Shown here: one piece after another, positions 39,541-46,902 of the stretch
Layout: the number at the start of each line of letters is the position of its first letter
Numbering within the stretch: position 1 is the stretch's first letter
Notes under the pieces: generated by a model
Seen by the model: only the letters and a program-made list of their open reading frames with translations
What the model was told of the DNA's origin: nothing
Databases searched by the model: none
Translations under genes and position numbers: made by a program
Assembly: GCA_022448945.1 (NCBI GenBank)
Contig: JAKVCV010000012.1
Location: 276,326-340,325, forward strand
Source: Saprospiraceae bacterium
Lineage (GTDB): Bacteria > Bacteroidota > Bacteroidia > Chitinophagales > Saprospiraceae
Length of the DNA stretch: 64,000 bases
Reading direction: 5' to 3'

Positions 39541-40703
39541 ATACCGGACTACCTGATAAATTAAAAACAGGCATGGAAAATCAATCAGGAGTATCATTAG
39601 ATGACGTAAAAGTACATCGTAACTCCGATAAACCAGCTCAGCTTCAAGCACATGCATATGCTCAGGGGTCTGATATATATCTTGGTGCAGGACAAGAAAA
39701 ACATCTCGCTCATGAATTGGGGCATGTCGTACAACAAAAAAAAGGGATGGTTAAACCTACCATGCAAATGAAAGGGAAAGTAAATGTTAATGATGATGCT
39801 CTATTGGAAAAAGAAGCAGATGTAATGGGCCAAAAAGCATTTCAGTTTGTAGATAGTCAACCTGAAACTAATAATCAATTACCAACACAAAAAATGGTTG
39901 ACAACTCTTCTACACAAGAACATAAAACTATCCAAAGGATGCAACTTATTGCCACTGAAAAGGATGAAAGAGAAGATGACATAATTATTTTAAACAATAT
40001 TGCTTTTGCAAGACAAATAAATAAAAACAAAGGTGTTGAAAAAGAAAAAACAGGTTCTTTATTTGAAAGTTATTCCGCCTCAGACTTAGATTCTGAACAT
40101 GGAGAAATTGTATTTGTTCACGGACATGGAATGCCCGGAGGATTTAGGGAAGCATTGTCTGAAGGAGACATTAAAGACCCAGGTGATGAGAAAGGTATTC
40201 TCTCTTGGGATAAAACAGCTAAGATAATTGCTTCAAAGCTAAAAGACTCAGACTCTCCATTAACAATACGAATGATGAGTTGTCATGGTGCAGAAGCAGG
40301 AATGGACACTGGAATAGTCGATCCTAGAGGTTTTGTTGATGCAATGGTTGATTATATGGGACAAAATGGAGTAGAAGCTGAAGTAATTGCCTATAACGAC
40401 CCTGTTATTAGCTGGGGGCTCCTTAGTGGCACCTCACTAAAAGCTGGTCCAAATTATGATCAATGGCTCAAGGATTTCACAACGACTGTTATTAAGCCTG
40501 TTGAAATAGAATTAAATAAATTAACAGAAGAACAAGGTGCTGACTTTGATTATCAAAAAAGATTGAATTTTGTAAGAAGTAGGATTGAATCGCATAATAT
40601 CGACAATTTAATTCAAAAAGCAATATCGGAAGGAGCGTTAGTAAATAACGAGATTGTAACAAAAAAATCATCTGCCATTAGTGAAAAAACAATCGAACTT
40701 TGA
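39291..40703 (+). CDS. DUF4157 (eCIS core) protein with candidate cysteine-peptidase C-terminal domain
   Basis: A 470-residue protein without signal peptide. Residues 1-80 form a polar leader (KSFNYKKDQDKNRSV, then FEDNSAEAIQMRQ and SEEVKQMKAYQDA). Residues about 97-160 are the DUF4157 domain (GMENQSGVSLDDVKVHRNSD, DIYLGAGQEKHLAHELGH) with a zinc-type HELGH motif at 141-145; DUF4157 is established as a marker of cargo of extracellular contractile injection systems. A linker leads to a C-terminal domain about 225-470 with FVHGHGMPGG (His277, His279) and MMSCHGAEAG (Cys331), resembling the His/Cys dyad of clan CD peptidases. Toxin activity is inferred. The ATG at 39291 is conserved in the paralogue. 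No eCIS structural gene is nearby. Confidence 0.83.
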   Translation: MKSFNYKKDQDKNRSVATDSSSKNSAENSNNFEDNSAEAIQMRQFQANIDESEEVKQMKAYQDATEKHETIQAPNDDPSGSNNNTGLPDKLKTGMENQSGVSLDDVKVHRNSDKPAQLQAHAYAQGSDIYLGAGQEKHLAHELGHVVQQKKGMVKPTMQMKGKVNVNDDALLEKEADVMGQKAFQFVDSQPETNNQLPTQKMVDNSSTQEHKTIQRMQLIATEKDEREDDIIILNNIAFARQINKNKGVEKEKTGSLFESYSASDLDSEHGEIVFVHGHGMPGGFREALSEGDIKDPGDEKGILSWDKTAKIIASKLKDSDSPLTIRMMSCHGAEAGMDTGIVDPRGFVDAMVDYMGQNGVEAEVIAYNDPVISWGLLSGTSLKAGPNYDQWLKDFTTTVIKPVEIELNKLTEEQGADFDYQKRLNFVRSRIESHNIDNLIQKAISEGALVNNEIVTKKSSAISEKTIEL

Positions 40704-40747
40704 TCTTATTTTCACAGAAGATTACATTTTGATCAGGCTATCGTAGT

Positions 40748-40802
40748 AAAAGGCAATAATAATCAAATGATTAAAACCACTTCAAATGATTGGCCTTTTT
40801 TT
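40748..40802 (+). terminator. Terminator candidate after DUF4157 gene
   Basis: AAAAGGC-AAT on the left pairs with ATTGGCCTTTT on the right (one bulged base), with an inner AATCAAATGATT hairpin, and the right arm runs into TTTTTTT. It starts 45 bp after the stop codon at 40703. Confidence 0.6.
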
Positions 40803-41004
40803 ATAGTTAAATTCACATAATAGATTTCAGACATGGCGTTAAAAAAAAATATTAAAGTAACCAAACTTGTTAAAAACACCCTCTAAATTTTATAATTCTA
40901 CAAAGGCCATTATTAATCTACTCCAAATAAAAGTTTGCATTCTGCCTTGAGTAATTTTAAGTAGGAAGACAAACGATTAATTCCAAATATATCAGAAGAC
41001 ACAA
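40803..41004. other. Non-coding stretch between cargo genes
   Basis: The remainder of the 512-bp gap between the two cargo genes, between the terminator and the duplicated oxidase tail. It is AT-rich with stop codons in all frames by eye; I see no gene in it. Confidence 0.5.
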
Positions 41005-41115
41005 ATGAGATATATGCGTTACAAACCCATTTCCGGTGATTGGAAAAAATACAATGCAACAGTTAATCTTGGAGAATTAATCCCTGAAATGCAAAACCTA
41101 AATAAACAATCATAA
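41005..41115 (+). pseudogene. Duplicated 3' tail of the acyl-CoA oxidase gene
   Basis: A 36-codon open fragment whose last 30 or so residues match the oxidase C-terminus: GDWKKYN, then GELIPEMQ against GELLPEMQ in the intact gene at 39094-39189. It stops at 41113-41115. It is too short to be an enzyme and is best read as the left end of a segmental duplication that also copied the promoter and leader of the following gene. Confidence 0.85.
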
Positions 41116-41465
41116 AATACTATAAATTAACAATATAATAATGAACATTATTATTGATTCTTTGATATAAATTGGATATATTTGTATAATAATTTAAATA
41201 GCAAAATCTCCCCAAATGAAAAGTTTTAATTACAAAAAAGATCAAGATAAAAATCGATCTGTAGCAACCGATTCTTCTTCAAAAAATAGTACTGAGAATT
41301 CTAATGATTTTGAAGATAATAGTGCTGAAGCTATTCAAATGAGGCAACTTCAAGCTAATATTGATGAAAGCGAAGAGGTTAAGCAAATGAAAAGTTATCA
41401 GGATGCTACTGATAAACATGAAACAATTCAAGGACCCAATGATAATCCTTCAGATTCAAATAATA
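41014..41465 (+). repeat. Segmental duplication, copy 2
   Basis: Second copy of 39094-39540: degenerate oxidase tail, promoter boxes with identical spacing, and the leader codons of the second cargo gene. After about base 41465 the two genes have nothing in common. Confidence 0.9.
41154..41184 (+). promoter_or_regulatory. Promoter of the second cargo gene
   Basis: TTG at 41154-41156, a 20-bp spacer and TATATTTG at 41177-41184, the same arrangement as at 39230-39260. The ATG lies 32 bp downstream. The surrounding sequence has drifted more than the boxes. Confidence 0.65.
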
Positions 41466-42295
41466 AGCCTGTTGACCAAAATGCAACATCCAATACTGCA
41501 CAACTAAGTAAAGAAGATATGAGTCCTTCATTACAGGATATGGATGATATAAATGCGATTGATAAACAAGCACACGATAAAGCAATGGATGTCACAAAAG
41601 AAGAATATCTTACCAAACAGATGTCTCTTTTGGTTGGTAGTGTTCGTGAATATTCTGCAGCAATGGATATGGTAAGTAAAGAGGGAGCCTCAGTACTAGA
41701 ATTGAATGACCGTCTTCAAAAATTGGTGCTTGCAGGTGCAGCAATTAGTGCACTGAGTATTGGCTTGACCATTGCTACTGGAGGAGCGGCAGCTCCGGCG
41801 GCATTATTAATAGGTTTATCCACTCAAATTCCTGGTTTAGCTATTACTTTAGGCAAGTCAGTTACCAAAAAGCAAAGGGATAAAAAGAAAAAAGACTTAG
41901 GGGATAAGGCAGAAAACAGGGCTAAGGATAACGCACAAGACGTGGTAGAACAGGTATCTGGAATTGGTGCTGGAGCCACTGAGGCAGTGGGTGATTATAA
42001 TGATCTCGCTGAAGGTGCTGAGGTGACAGTTGAGGCTGGAGCAGAAATTGCAGGTATGTCTCTTGCTGGAATATCGATACTACTCGGAGTCAAGGACATA
42101 TATTATGCTCAAAAAATCAGTTTAGCAAAGATTCTTGGTCCAAAATTCTTCAATGAACAAATGGTCAATCTATCAAGTCTGCGTGCTACAATGGATAATT
42201 TAGATAGTAAAGGTGGTCAATTCCCAATTAAGAGTCAGTTATCACCTCACATTGATTTGATTCAATCAAGTATAGAACGGATCGGAGATAGGTAG
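41216..42295 (+). CDS. Putative eCIS cargo with pore-former-like hydrophobic domain
   Basis: A 359-residue protein whose first ~80 residues are nearly identical to the leader of the DUF4157 protein upstream, but which lacks DUF4157. Residues about 95-170 are polar helices (YLTKQMSLLVGSVREYSAAM). Residues about 170-212 are long hydrophobic Gly/Ala-rich helices (LAGAAISALSIGLTIATGG, APAALLIGLSTQIPGLAITL), followed by a lysine-rich stretch (KKQRDKKKKD) and an amphipathic region, then a second hydrophobic segment at about 271-298 (EIAGMSLAGISILLGV). There is no signal peptide, so it is not a routine membrane protein. The pattern resembles helical pore-forming toxins. Function as an injected effector is inference from the shared leader and neighbour. 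Confidence 0.75.
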   Translation: MKSFNYKKDQDKNRSVATDSSSKNSTENSNDFEDNSAEAIQMRQLQANIDESEEVKQMKSYQDATDKHETIQGPNDNPSDSNNKPVDQNATSNTAQLSKEDMSPSLQDMDDINAIDKQAHDKAMDVTKEEYLTKQMSLLVGSVREYSAAMDMVSKEGASVLELNDRLQKLVLAGAAISALSIGLTIATGGAAAPAALLIGLSTQIPGLAITLGKSVTKKQRDKKKKDLGDKAENRAKDNAQDVVEQVSGIGAGATEAVGDYNDLAEGAEVTVEAGAEIAGMSLAGISILLGVKDIYYAQKISLAKILGPKFFNEQMVNLSSLRATMDNLDSKGGQFPIKSQLSPHIDLIQSSIERIGDR

Positions 42296-42429
42296 AACTT
42301 ATTTATATAATGTATAAATTTAACATTCTAGTAATATCAAGTTTTTTATTGAATTCTTTTATCAATTGTTGCGCTTACTTGTAAATTAAAATTACATATT
42401 AACATAAAAAAACTATCAATAAAAGGATA

Positions 42430-44127
42430 ATGATGAGGCAAAAAAACATAATAATTTGTAGCATCTTTCAAATCGCTTTTCTTATAATATCAACCTACAC
42501 CACTAAGGCTCAACATCTCATTTCGTATCAGTTTTTAGATCACTACACAAAACAAGATATACAACAATTATTAGCCGATTATGGAATTAGTGCAAGTGTC
42601 ATTACGCCCGAATTTGCAGTTGATTATTATAAAGTAACATATAACACAAGGAATGCTCAAAACACAGGAAATACAATTGCAACAGGTGCACTTGTTGTCC
42701 CTACAGGGATTACCTGTCCCCTACCTTTATTAAGCTATCAACACGGTACAACATCGAAACGGATTAAGGTTCCCTCTGCTCGTGGTGGAGCATTTGAAAT
42801 TGGTGTTATTGGTGCTGCCTTGACAGGTTCTGTTACAGCTATGCCGGATTATCTTGGACTGGGAGATTCTCCTGGTTTTCACCCTTATGTTCATGCTGCA
42901 TCTGAGGCAACAGCAGTTATAGATCTATTACGAACTGCAAGGGAGCTTAAGGACAGTATTGGCTATAACTTGAATGATCAGTTATTCCTCTTTGGGTATT
43001 CACAAGGTGGGCATGCTACAATGTCAGCCTTCAAAGAATTGGAAACGAATTTTTCATCAGAGTTTACTGTGACTGCTTGTGTACCTATGTCTGGTCCATA
43101 TGATATTTCTGGTGTACAATCTACTACAATGACAGCAGACACTCCATATGCTACTCCCGGGTATCTGCCATATGTAATTTTGGGTTATCAGGAAGCATAT
43201 GGTAACCTTTACAATAACCTATCTGAAATTTTTAAATCTCCATACGACACCTTATTACCAGATTATTTTGATGGCACCCATGGCATTGGCTGGATAAACA
43301 ATCGACTACCTGACACGCCCAACCTTATGCTGGATAGCGCGTATTTTCAATCATTTATTAATGATCCTAATCATTTTGTATGGAGCTTACTAAAAGACAA
43401 TGATTTATATAATTGGGCGCCACAAGCTCCACTGTCTATATACTATTGCACTGGCGACGAGCAAGTTTTTTACGAAAATGCACTTGTAGCACGTGATAGT
43501 ATGCATGCTTTAGGTGCAACCCATGTAATTGCTGTCAACTTTGGACAACTTAATCATAATAACTGTGCCCCTTTATGTTTTCTTTCTGGTCTTGCACTCT
43601 TTGACCAATATATTGATCTTAGTGGAGGCATGATAGTACACGACAGTATAACTAATCCGAGCACTGCAAGTGCTTCAAATGGAAGCATAACAATCAGTGT
43701 AAGTAATGGGAATAGCCCTTATATCTATGAATGGCAAGGTGGTTTAGCTGGTCAAACTACTGCGACAATACAAGGACTTTCAGAAGGGAATTATGAGGTA
43801 AGAATATCCGATAGTATAGGATGTTTTTTGTATGAAGACATTACGCTTACAGCTCCAACTTCTATTACCGATATAGAAGCTTATAAATATTTCAAACTGA
43901 TGCCTAACCCGGCAGATAATTTTATTTATCTGAAAATTCTTGCTCCATTATCTGACAAGATTCATATCAGCATTATTGACATGTCTGGTAAAGTTATTTA
44001 TGAAACTAAAAATGCGCTACTTGCTTTATATCGTTATGACATTAGTGAACTAAAAAATGGAGTGTATTTAGTAAGATTACAAAGTCAAAATAAGGCCTAT
44101 ACTCAAAAGCTCATTATTAATCACTAA
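42430..44127 (+). CDS. Secreted alpha/beta hydrolase (secretory lipase-like) with SprB-type repeat and T9SS domain
   Basis: A 565-residue exported hydrolase; two adjacent ATGs could start it. Signal peptide to about 28 (TYTTKAQ). The hydrolase part about 60-395 resembles secretory lipases and prolyl-oligopeptidase-like esterases: SYQHGTTS near residue 110, MPDYLGLGDS, and nucleophile Ser191 in GYSQGGH. The later YYCTGDEQVFY and QLNHNNC supply candidate acid and histidine. One SprB-like repeat follows at about 405-480 (NGSITISVSNGNSPYIYEW, LSEGNYEVRISDSIGC) and a Por-type sorting domain ends it (LMPNPADNFIYLKI). Ester or lipid cleavage at the cell surface is likely. Confidence 0.85.
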   Translation: MMRQKNIIICSIFQIAFLIISTYTTKAQHLISYQFLDHYTKQDIQQLLADYGISASVITPEFAVDYYKVTYNTRNAQNTGNTIATGALVVPTGITCPLPLLSYQHGTTSKRIKVPSARGGAFEIGVIGAALTGSVTAMPDYLGLGDSPGFHPYVHAASEATAVIDLLRTARELKDSIGYNLNDQLFLFGYSQGGHATMSAFKELETNFSSEFTVTACVPMSGPYDISGVQSTTMTADTPYATPGYLPYVILGYQEAYGNLYNNLSEIFKSPYDTLLPDYFDGTHGIGWINNRLPDTPNLMLDSAYFQSFINDPNHFVWSLLKDNDLYNWAPQAPLSIYYCTGDEQVFYENALVARDSMHALGATHVIAVNFGQLNHNNCAPLCFLSGLALFDQYIDLSGGMIVHDSITNPSTASASNGSITISVSNGNSPYIYEWQGGLAGQTTATIQGLSEGNYEVRISDSIGCFLYEDITLTAPTSITDIEAYKYFKLMPNPADNFIYLKILAPLSDKIHISIIDMSGKVIYETKNALLALYRYDISELKNGVYLVRLQSQNKAYTQKLIINH

Positions 44128-44177
44128 AATAGATTCTAAATAATCCATGCTTTAATAAAATAAACTCTATTACTTTA

Positions 44178-45371
44178 ATGAATAAAAAATCATTAATAGA
44201 AAGAAATAGTAATGAAAGAATTCAATCGCTTGATCTATTAAGAGGCTTTGCCCTTTTGGGCATTCTTATTATGAACATCATTTCATTTTCAGATATAGGA
44301 ATAGCATATATCAATCCTACTGTAGGAGCTGGATTAGAAGGCTATAACGGAATAGTCCATGCCTTCAGCTACCTTTTTGCAGATATGCGCTTCATGAGTA
44401 TCTTCTCCATACTTTTTGGTGCTGGCATAATGATCTTCTCTAACAATGCTTTACAAAAGGGATTACACTCGGGGAAATATCATTATCGAAGAATGTTTTT
44501 ATTGCTTCTTTTTGGGTTTATACATGCATACCTGATCTGGTTGGGTGACATATTGGTAATGTATGCTATTTGTGGATCAATTGTGTTTTTGATGCGCAAT
44601 TGGAAAATAAAAACATTGTTTATTGTAGGCAGTATTTTTTTTACAATACCGATTATTTTATCATTAAGCACCTTTTTATTTGTGCCTGCTGAAGGGTTAC
44701 AAGAAATATTTAAATTCTGGACACCTACAAAAGATGAAATAAATATAGAAATCCTGGCTTACCGTGGTTCTTATATCGAACAAATGCCCACTCGGATAGC
44801 AGGTGCAATAGAAATCCAAACCCTAATTTTCCTAACTGAACAATCATGGAGAATTCTTTCAATGATGATTTTGGGTATGATTCTATATAAAAAAGGTATT
44901 TTATCAGCAAATAAAGAAAACACCTTCTACCGACGCCTTTTTATAAATGGGATGTTGTTGGGGATTACGCTTTCTGCCATAGGATTATATCGAGCATATG
45001 CTTATAATTGGAATGGTATATGGTATATGACTATGGGGCATTATTATAATTACATCGCATCTTTATCGGTAGCTTTGGGATATATTGGGTTAATAATGCT
45101 TTGGTCAAAAACAACTTTTATGGTGAATTGGCAATTGAGATTAAAAGCTGTAGGCAGATTGGCTTTCACCAACTATATTCTTACTTCAATAATCTGCACA
45201 CTAATTTTTTATGGGCATGGTTTAGGTCTATTTGCAAGCCTAGACAGATTACAGCAGTGGTCTATAATTTTAATTGTTTGGTCAATATTATTATATATTT
45301 CTCCAATAATTTTAAAAAAATACAACAAGGGACCCTTAGAGTTTATTTGGAGAAAATTTACTTATTTATAA
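44178..45371 (+). CDS. DUF418 (YeiB-like) membrane protein
   Basis: A 397-residue inner-membrane protein of the YeiB/DUF418 family with about ten helices. The family signature is at the N-terminus, RIQSLDLLRGFALLGILIMN, followed by FADMRFMSIFSILFGAGI, and the C-terminal DUF418 part contains AVGRLAFTNYILTSIICT. Proposed roles of the family include transport or acyl transfer; none is settled. It is 50 bp after the secreted hydrolase gene and 64 bp before a small membrane protein gene. Confidence 0.9.
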   Translation: MNKKSLIERNSNERIQSLDLLRGFALLGILIMNIISFSDIGIAYINPTVGAGLEGYNGIVHAFSYLFADMRFMSIFSILFGAGIMIFSNNALQKGLHSGKYHYRRMFLLLLFGFIHAYLIWLGDILVMYAICGSIVFLMRNWKIKTLFIVGSIFFTIPIILSLSTFLFVPAEGLQEIFKFWTPTKDEINIEILAYRGSYIEQMPTRIAGAIEIQTLIFLTEQSWRILSMMILGMILYKKGILSANKENTFYRRLFINGMLLGITLSAIGLYRAYAYNWNGIWYMTMGHYYNYIASLSVALGYIGLIMLWSKTTFMVNWQLRLKAVGRLAFTNYILTSIICTLIFYGHGLGLFASLDRLQQWSIILIVWSILLYISPIILKKYNKGPLEFIWRKFTYL

Positions 45372-45435
45372 TACATATATAAACCTAACCAATAAATAGA
45401 TAATATCAACCATTTATAAATACAAAAATCATAAT

Positions 45436-45834
45436 ATGAATATTTATTTAATAACAGTAAACATTCTGACTTTACTGGCCTTCTTTTTGCATACATTTAT
45501 AGGAGACAAAGAACTCAAATTAATTGAACCAGATGCCAACAATGACCCGCAGTTCCTAAAGCAAGAAAAATGGACCATGGCAAGAACTGGCTGGCATTGG
45601 ATTTCAGTAGACCTATTACTGGCTACAATTGGTCTTGGTATAATAAATTTTACGGACTATCTGGATTGTAAAGAATTACTTCTAAAAATTTTAGCCATTT
45701 ATTTCTTTATCTATGGCCTTGTTTGGATAATTGTTATAGCCATATCAAAGGATTTCCCCAAGAACTATTTAAAGTTAGGACAGTGGGGTTTACTTTGGCT
45801 AATGAGTGGCCTTATTTATTTAGGTTTAAATTAA
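45436..45834 (+). CDS. Small four-helix membrane protein, function unknown
   Basis: A 132-residue protein with four predicted helices (1-20 MNIYLITVNILTLLAFFLHT; about 52-70 WISVDLLLATIGLGIINF; about 80-102; about 115-131). The loop after helix 1 carries GDKELK and QEKWTMARTGWHW, which resembles small hypothetical membrane proteins of Bacteroidota. I do not recognise a named family. It lies between the DUF418 gene and the hydrolase gene, spaced 64 and 25 bp, so the three may be one transcript. Confidence 0.75.
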   Translation: MNIYLITVNILTLLAFFLHTFIGDKELKLIEPDANNDPQFLKQEKWTMARTGWHWISVDLLLATIGLGIINFTDYLDCKELLLKILAIYFFIYGLVWIIVIAISKDFPKNYLKLGQWGLLWLMSGLIYLGLN

Positions 45835-45859
45835 TTTAGCTTGTAAAATCATTTATAAA

Positions 45860-46744
45860 ATGTTAATCAAAGTTTGTTTACTCTTTATTTGCTTAATGCA
45901 TTTCAATGCAATGGGGCAGATAATGGATAATAATATTGTTGAATATAAAAACAATGTATTCTACCACTTTACAAACGATGAGAATGATAAGCTTATTATC
46001 TTCCTTCATGGAGGCGTCATTAATCCTTATTTTAAACAGGAATATAAAAACATTAAATTAAGCTACCTTCTTGAAGGAAGTGATATTTTTATTGAAAAAA
46101 GTCTTAAAAATAATTTTGATATTTTAATACCCATAACCAATGACAGTCTTAACTGGTTGATCAATCCTCAACAGTGCTTTGATACCTTTAAAAAATTTAT
46201 CACGACAAATGATAAGAAGTATTCAGAAATCTATATTTCTGGTTTCTCAGATGGTGGTACTGGTAGCTTCAAAATTTTCTACTTGAATCCAACTTATTTT
46301 AATGGTGTTATAGTTTTTAATGGATATCCACAACATAGACATTTTAGTTCAAAAGTTGATTACTCGTTAACGACAAACAAAAAAGTACTATTTTTCGGAA
46401 CAACAGAAGATAAAGTAATACCCTATGAATTTTTACTTACAGAATATTGTAAACAAAAAGTATCAAACTCTGATACATATTTCTATTTAACGGAAGGCAA
46501 TCATAGCTTTACAACATATGGAGAAAAAGAAATTTCTATTGTTTATGATATTATAAACACTAAAAAAGATAACACGCAAAACACAGCTATTCATGGATTT
46601 ATACGAAATGACTCTGTTCTTAATTTTTATAAATTCCGTAGAATGATCGTTAACCAATATGGACATGGAAAAGAATTTTTTAAGATTAATAAACAGCAAA
46701 AAAAGATATATAAAAACAAGCAAATTAAATCCTTCTCTAATTAG
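45860..46744 (+). CDS. Exported alpha/beta-hydrolase-fold protein
   Basis: A 294-residue protein with a signal peptide (1-20, ending FNAMGQ) and a compact alpha/beta-hydrolase fold: IIFLHGG near residue 40, nucleophile Ser130 in GFSDGGT, Asp184 in TTEDKVIPYE and His215 in EGNHSF. The triad and spacing fit an esterase or peptidase. The final 50 residues are basic (KQQKKIYKNKQ). No T9SS domain is present, so it likely stays in the periplasm. It starts 25 bp after the small membrane protein gene. Confidence 0.78.
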   Translation: MLIKVCLLFICLMHFNAMGQIMDNNIVEYKNNVFYHFTNDENDKLIIFLHGGVINPYFKQEYKNIKLSYLLEGSDIFIEKSLKNNFDILIPITNDSLNWLINPQQCFDTFKKFITTNDKKYSEIYISGFSDGGTGSFKIFYLNPTYFNGVIVFNGYPQHRHFSSKVDYSLTTNKKVLFFGTTEDKVIPYEFLLTEYCKQKVSNSDTYFYLTEGNHSFTTYGEKEISIVYDIINTKKDNTQNTAIHGFIRNDSVLNFYKFRRMIVNQYGHGKEFFKINKQQKKIYKNKQIKSFSN

Positions 46745-46902
46745 CCTCAATAGAATGATTTGGCAGGCATTAAAAGTTACTCGAAAAAATAATTAATAAG
46801 TTCTTATTTAATAGTTTACAGAGAATTCTTTAATTTTACTAGTAGCCAATTGGTCTATAATATCCTATTTGTATAATATGTACTTATTCTAATTATAAAA
46901 AA

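Noticed and set aside
39291..42295. Polymorphic toxin with immunity gene
   Set aside because: No pre-toxin export domain (Rhs, PAAR, LXG) is present and no small immunity-like gene follows either gene; the DUF4157 link makes eCIS cargo the better reading.
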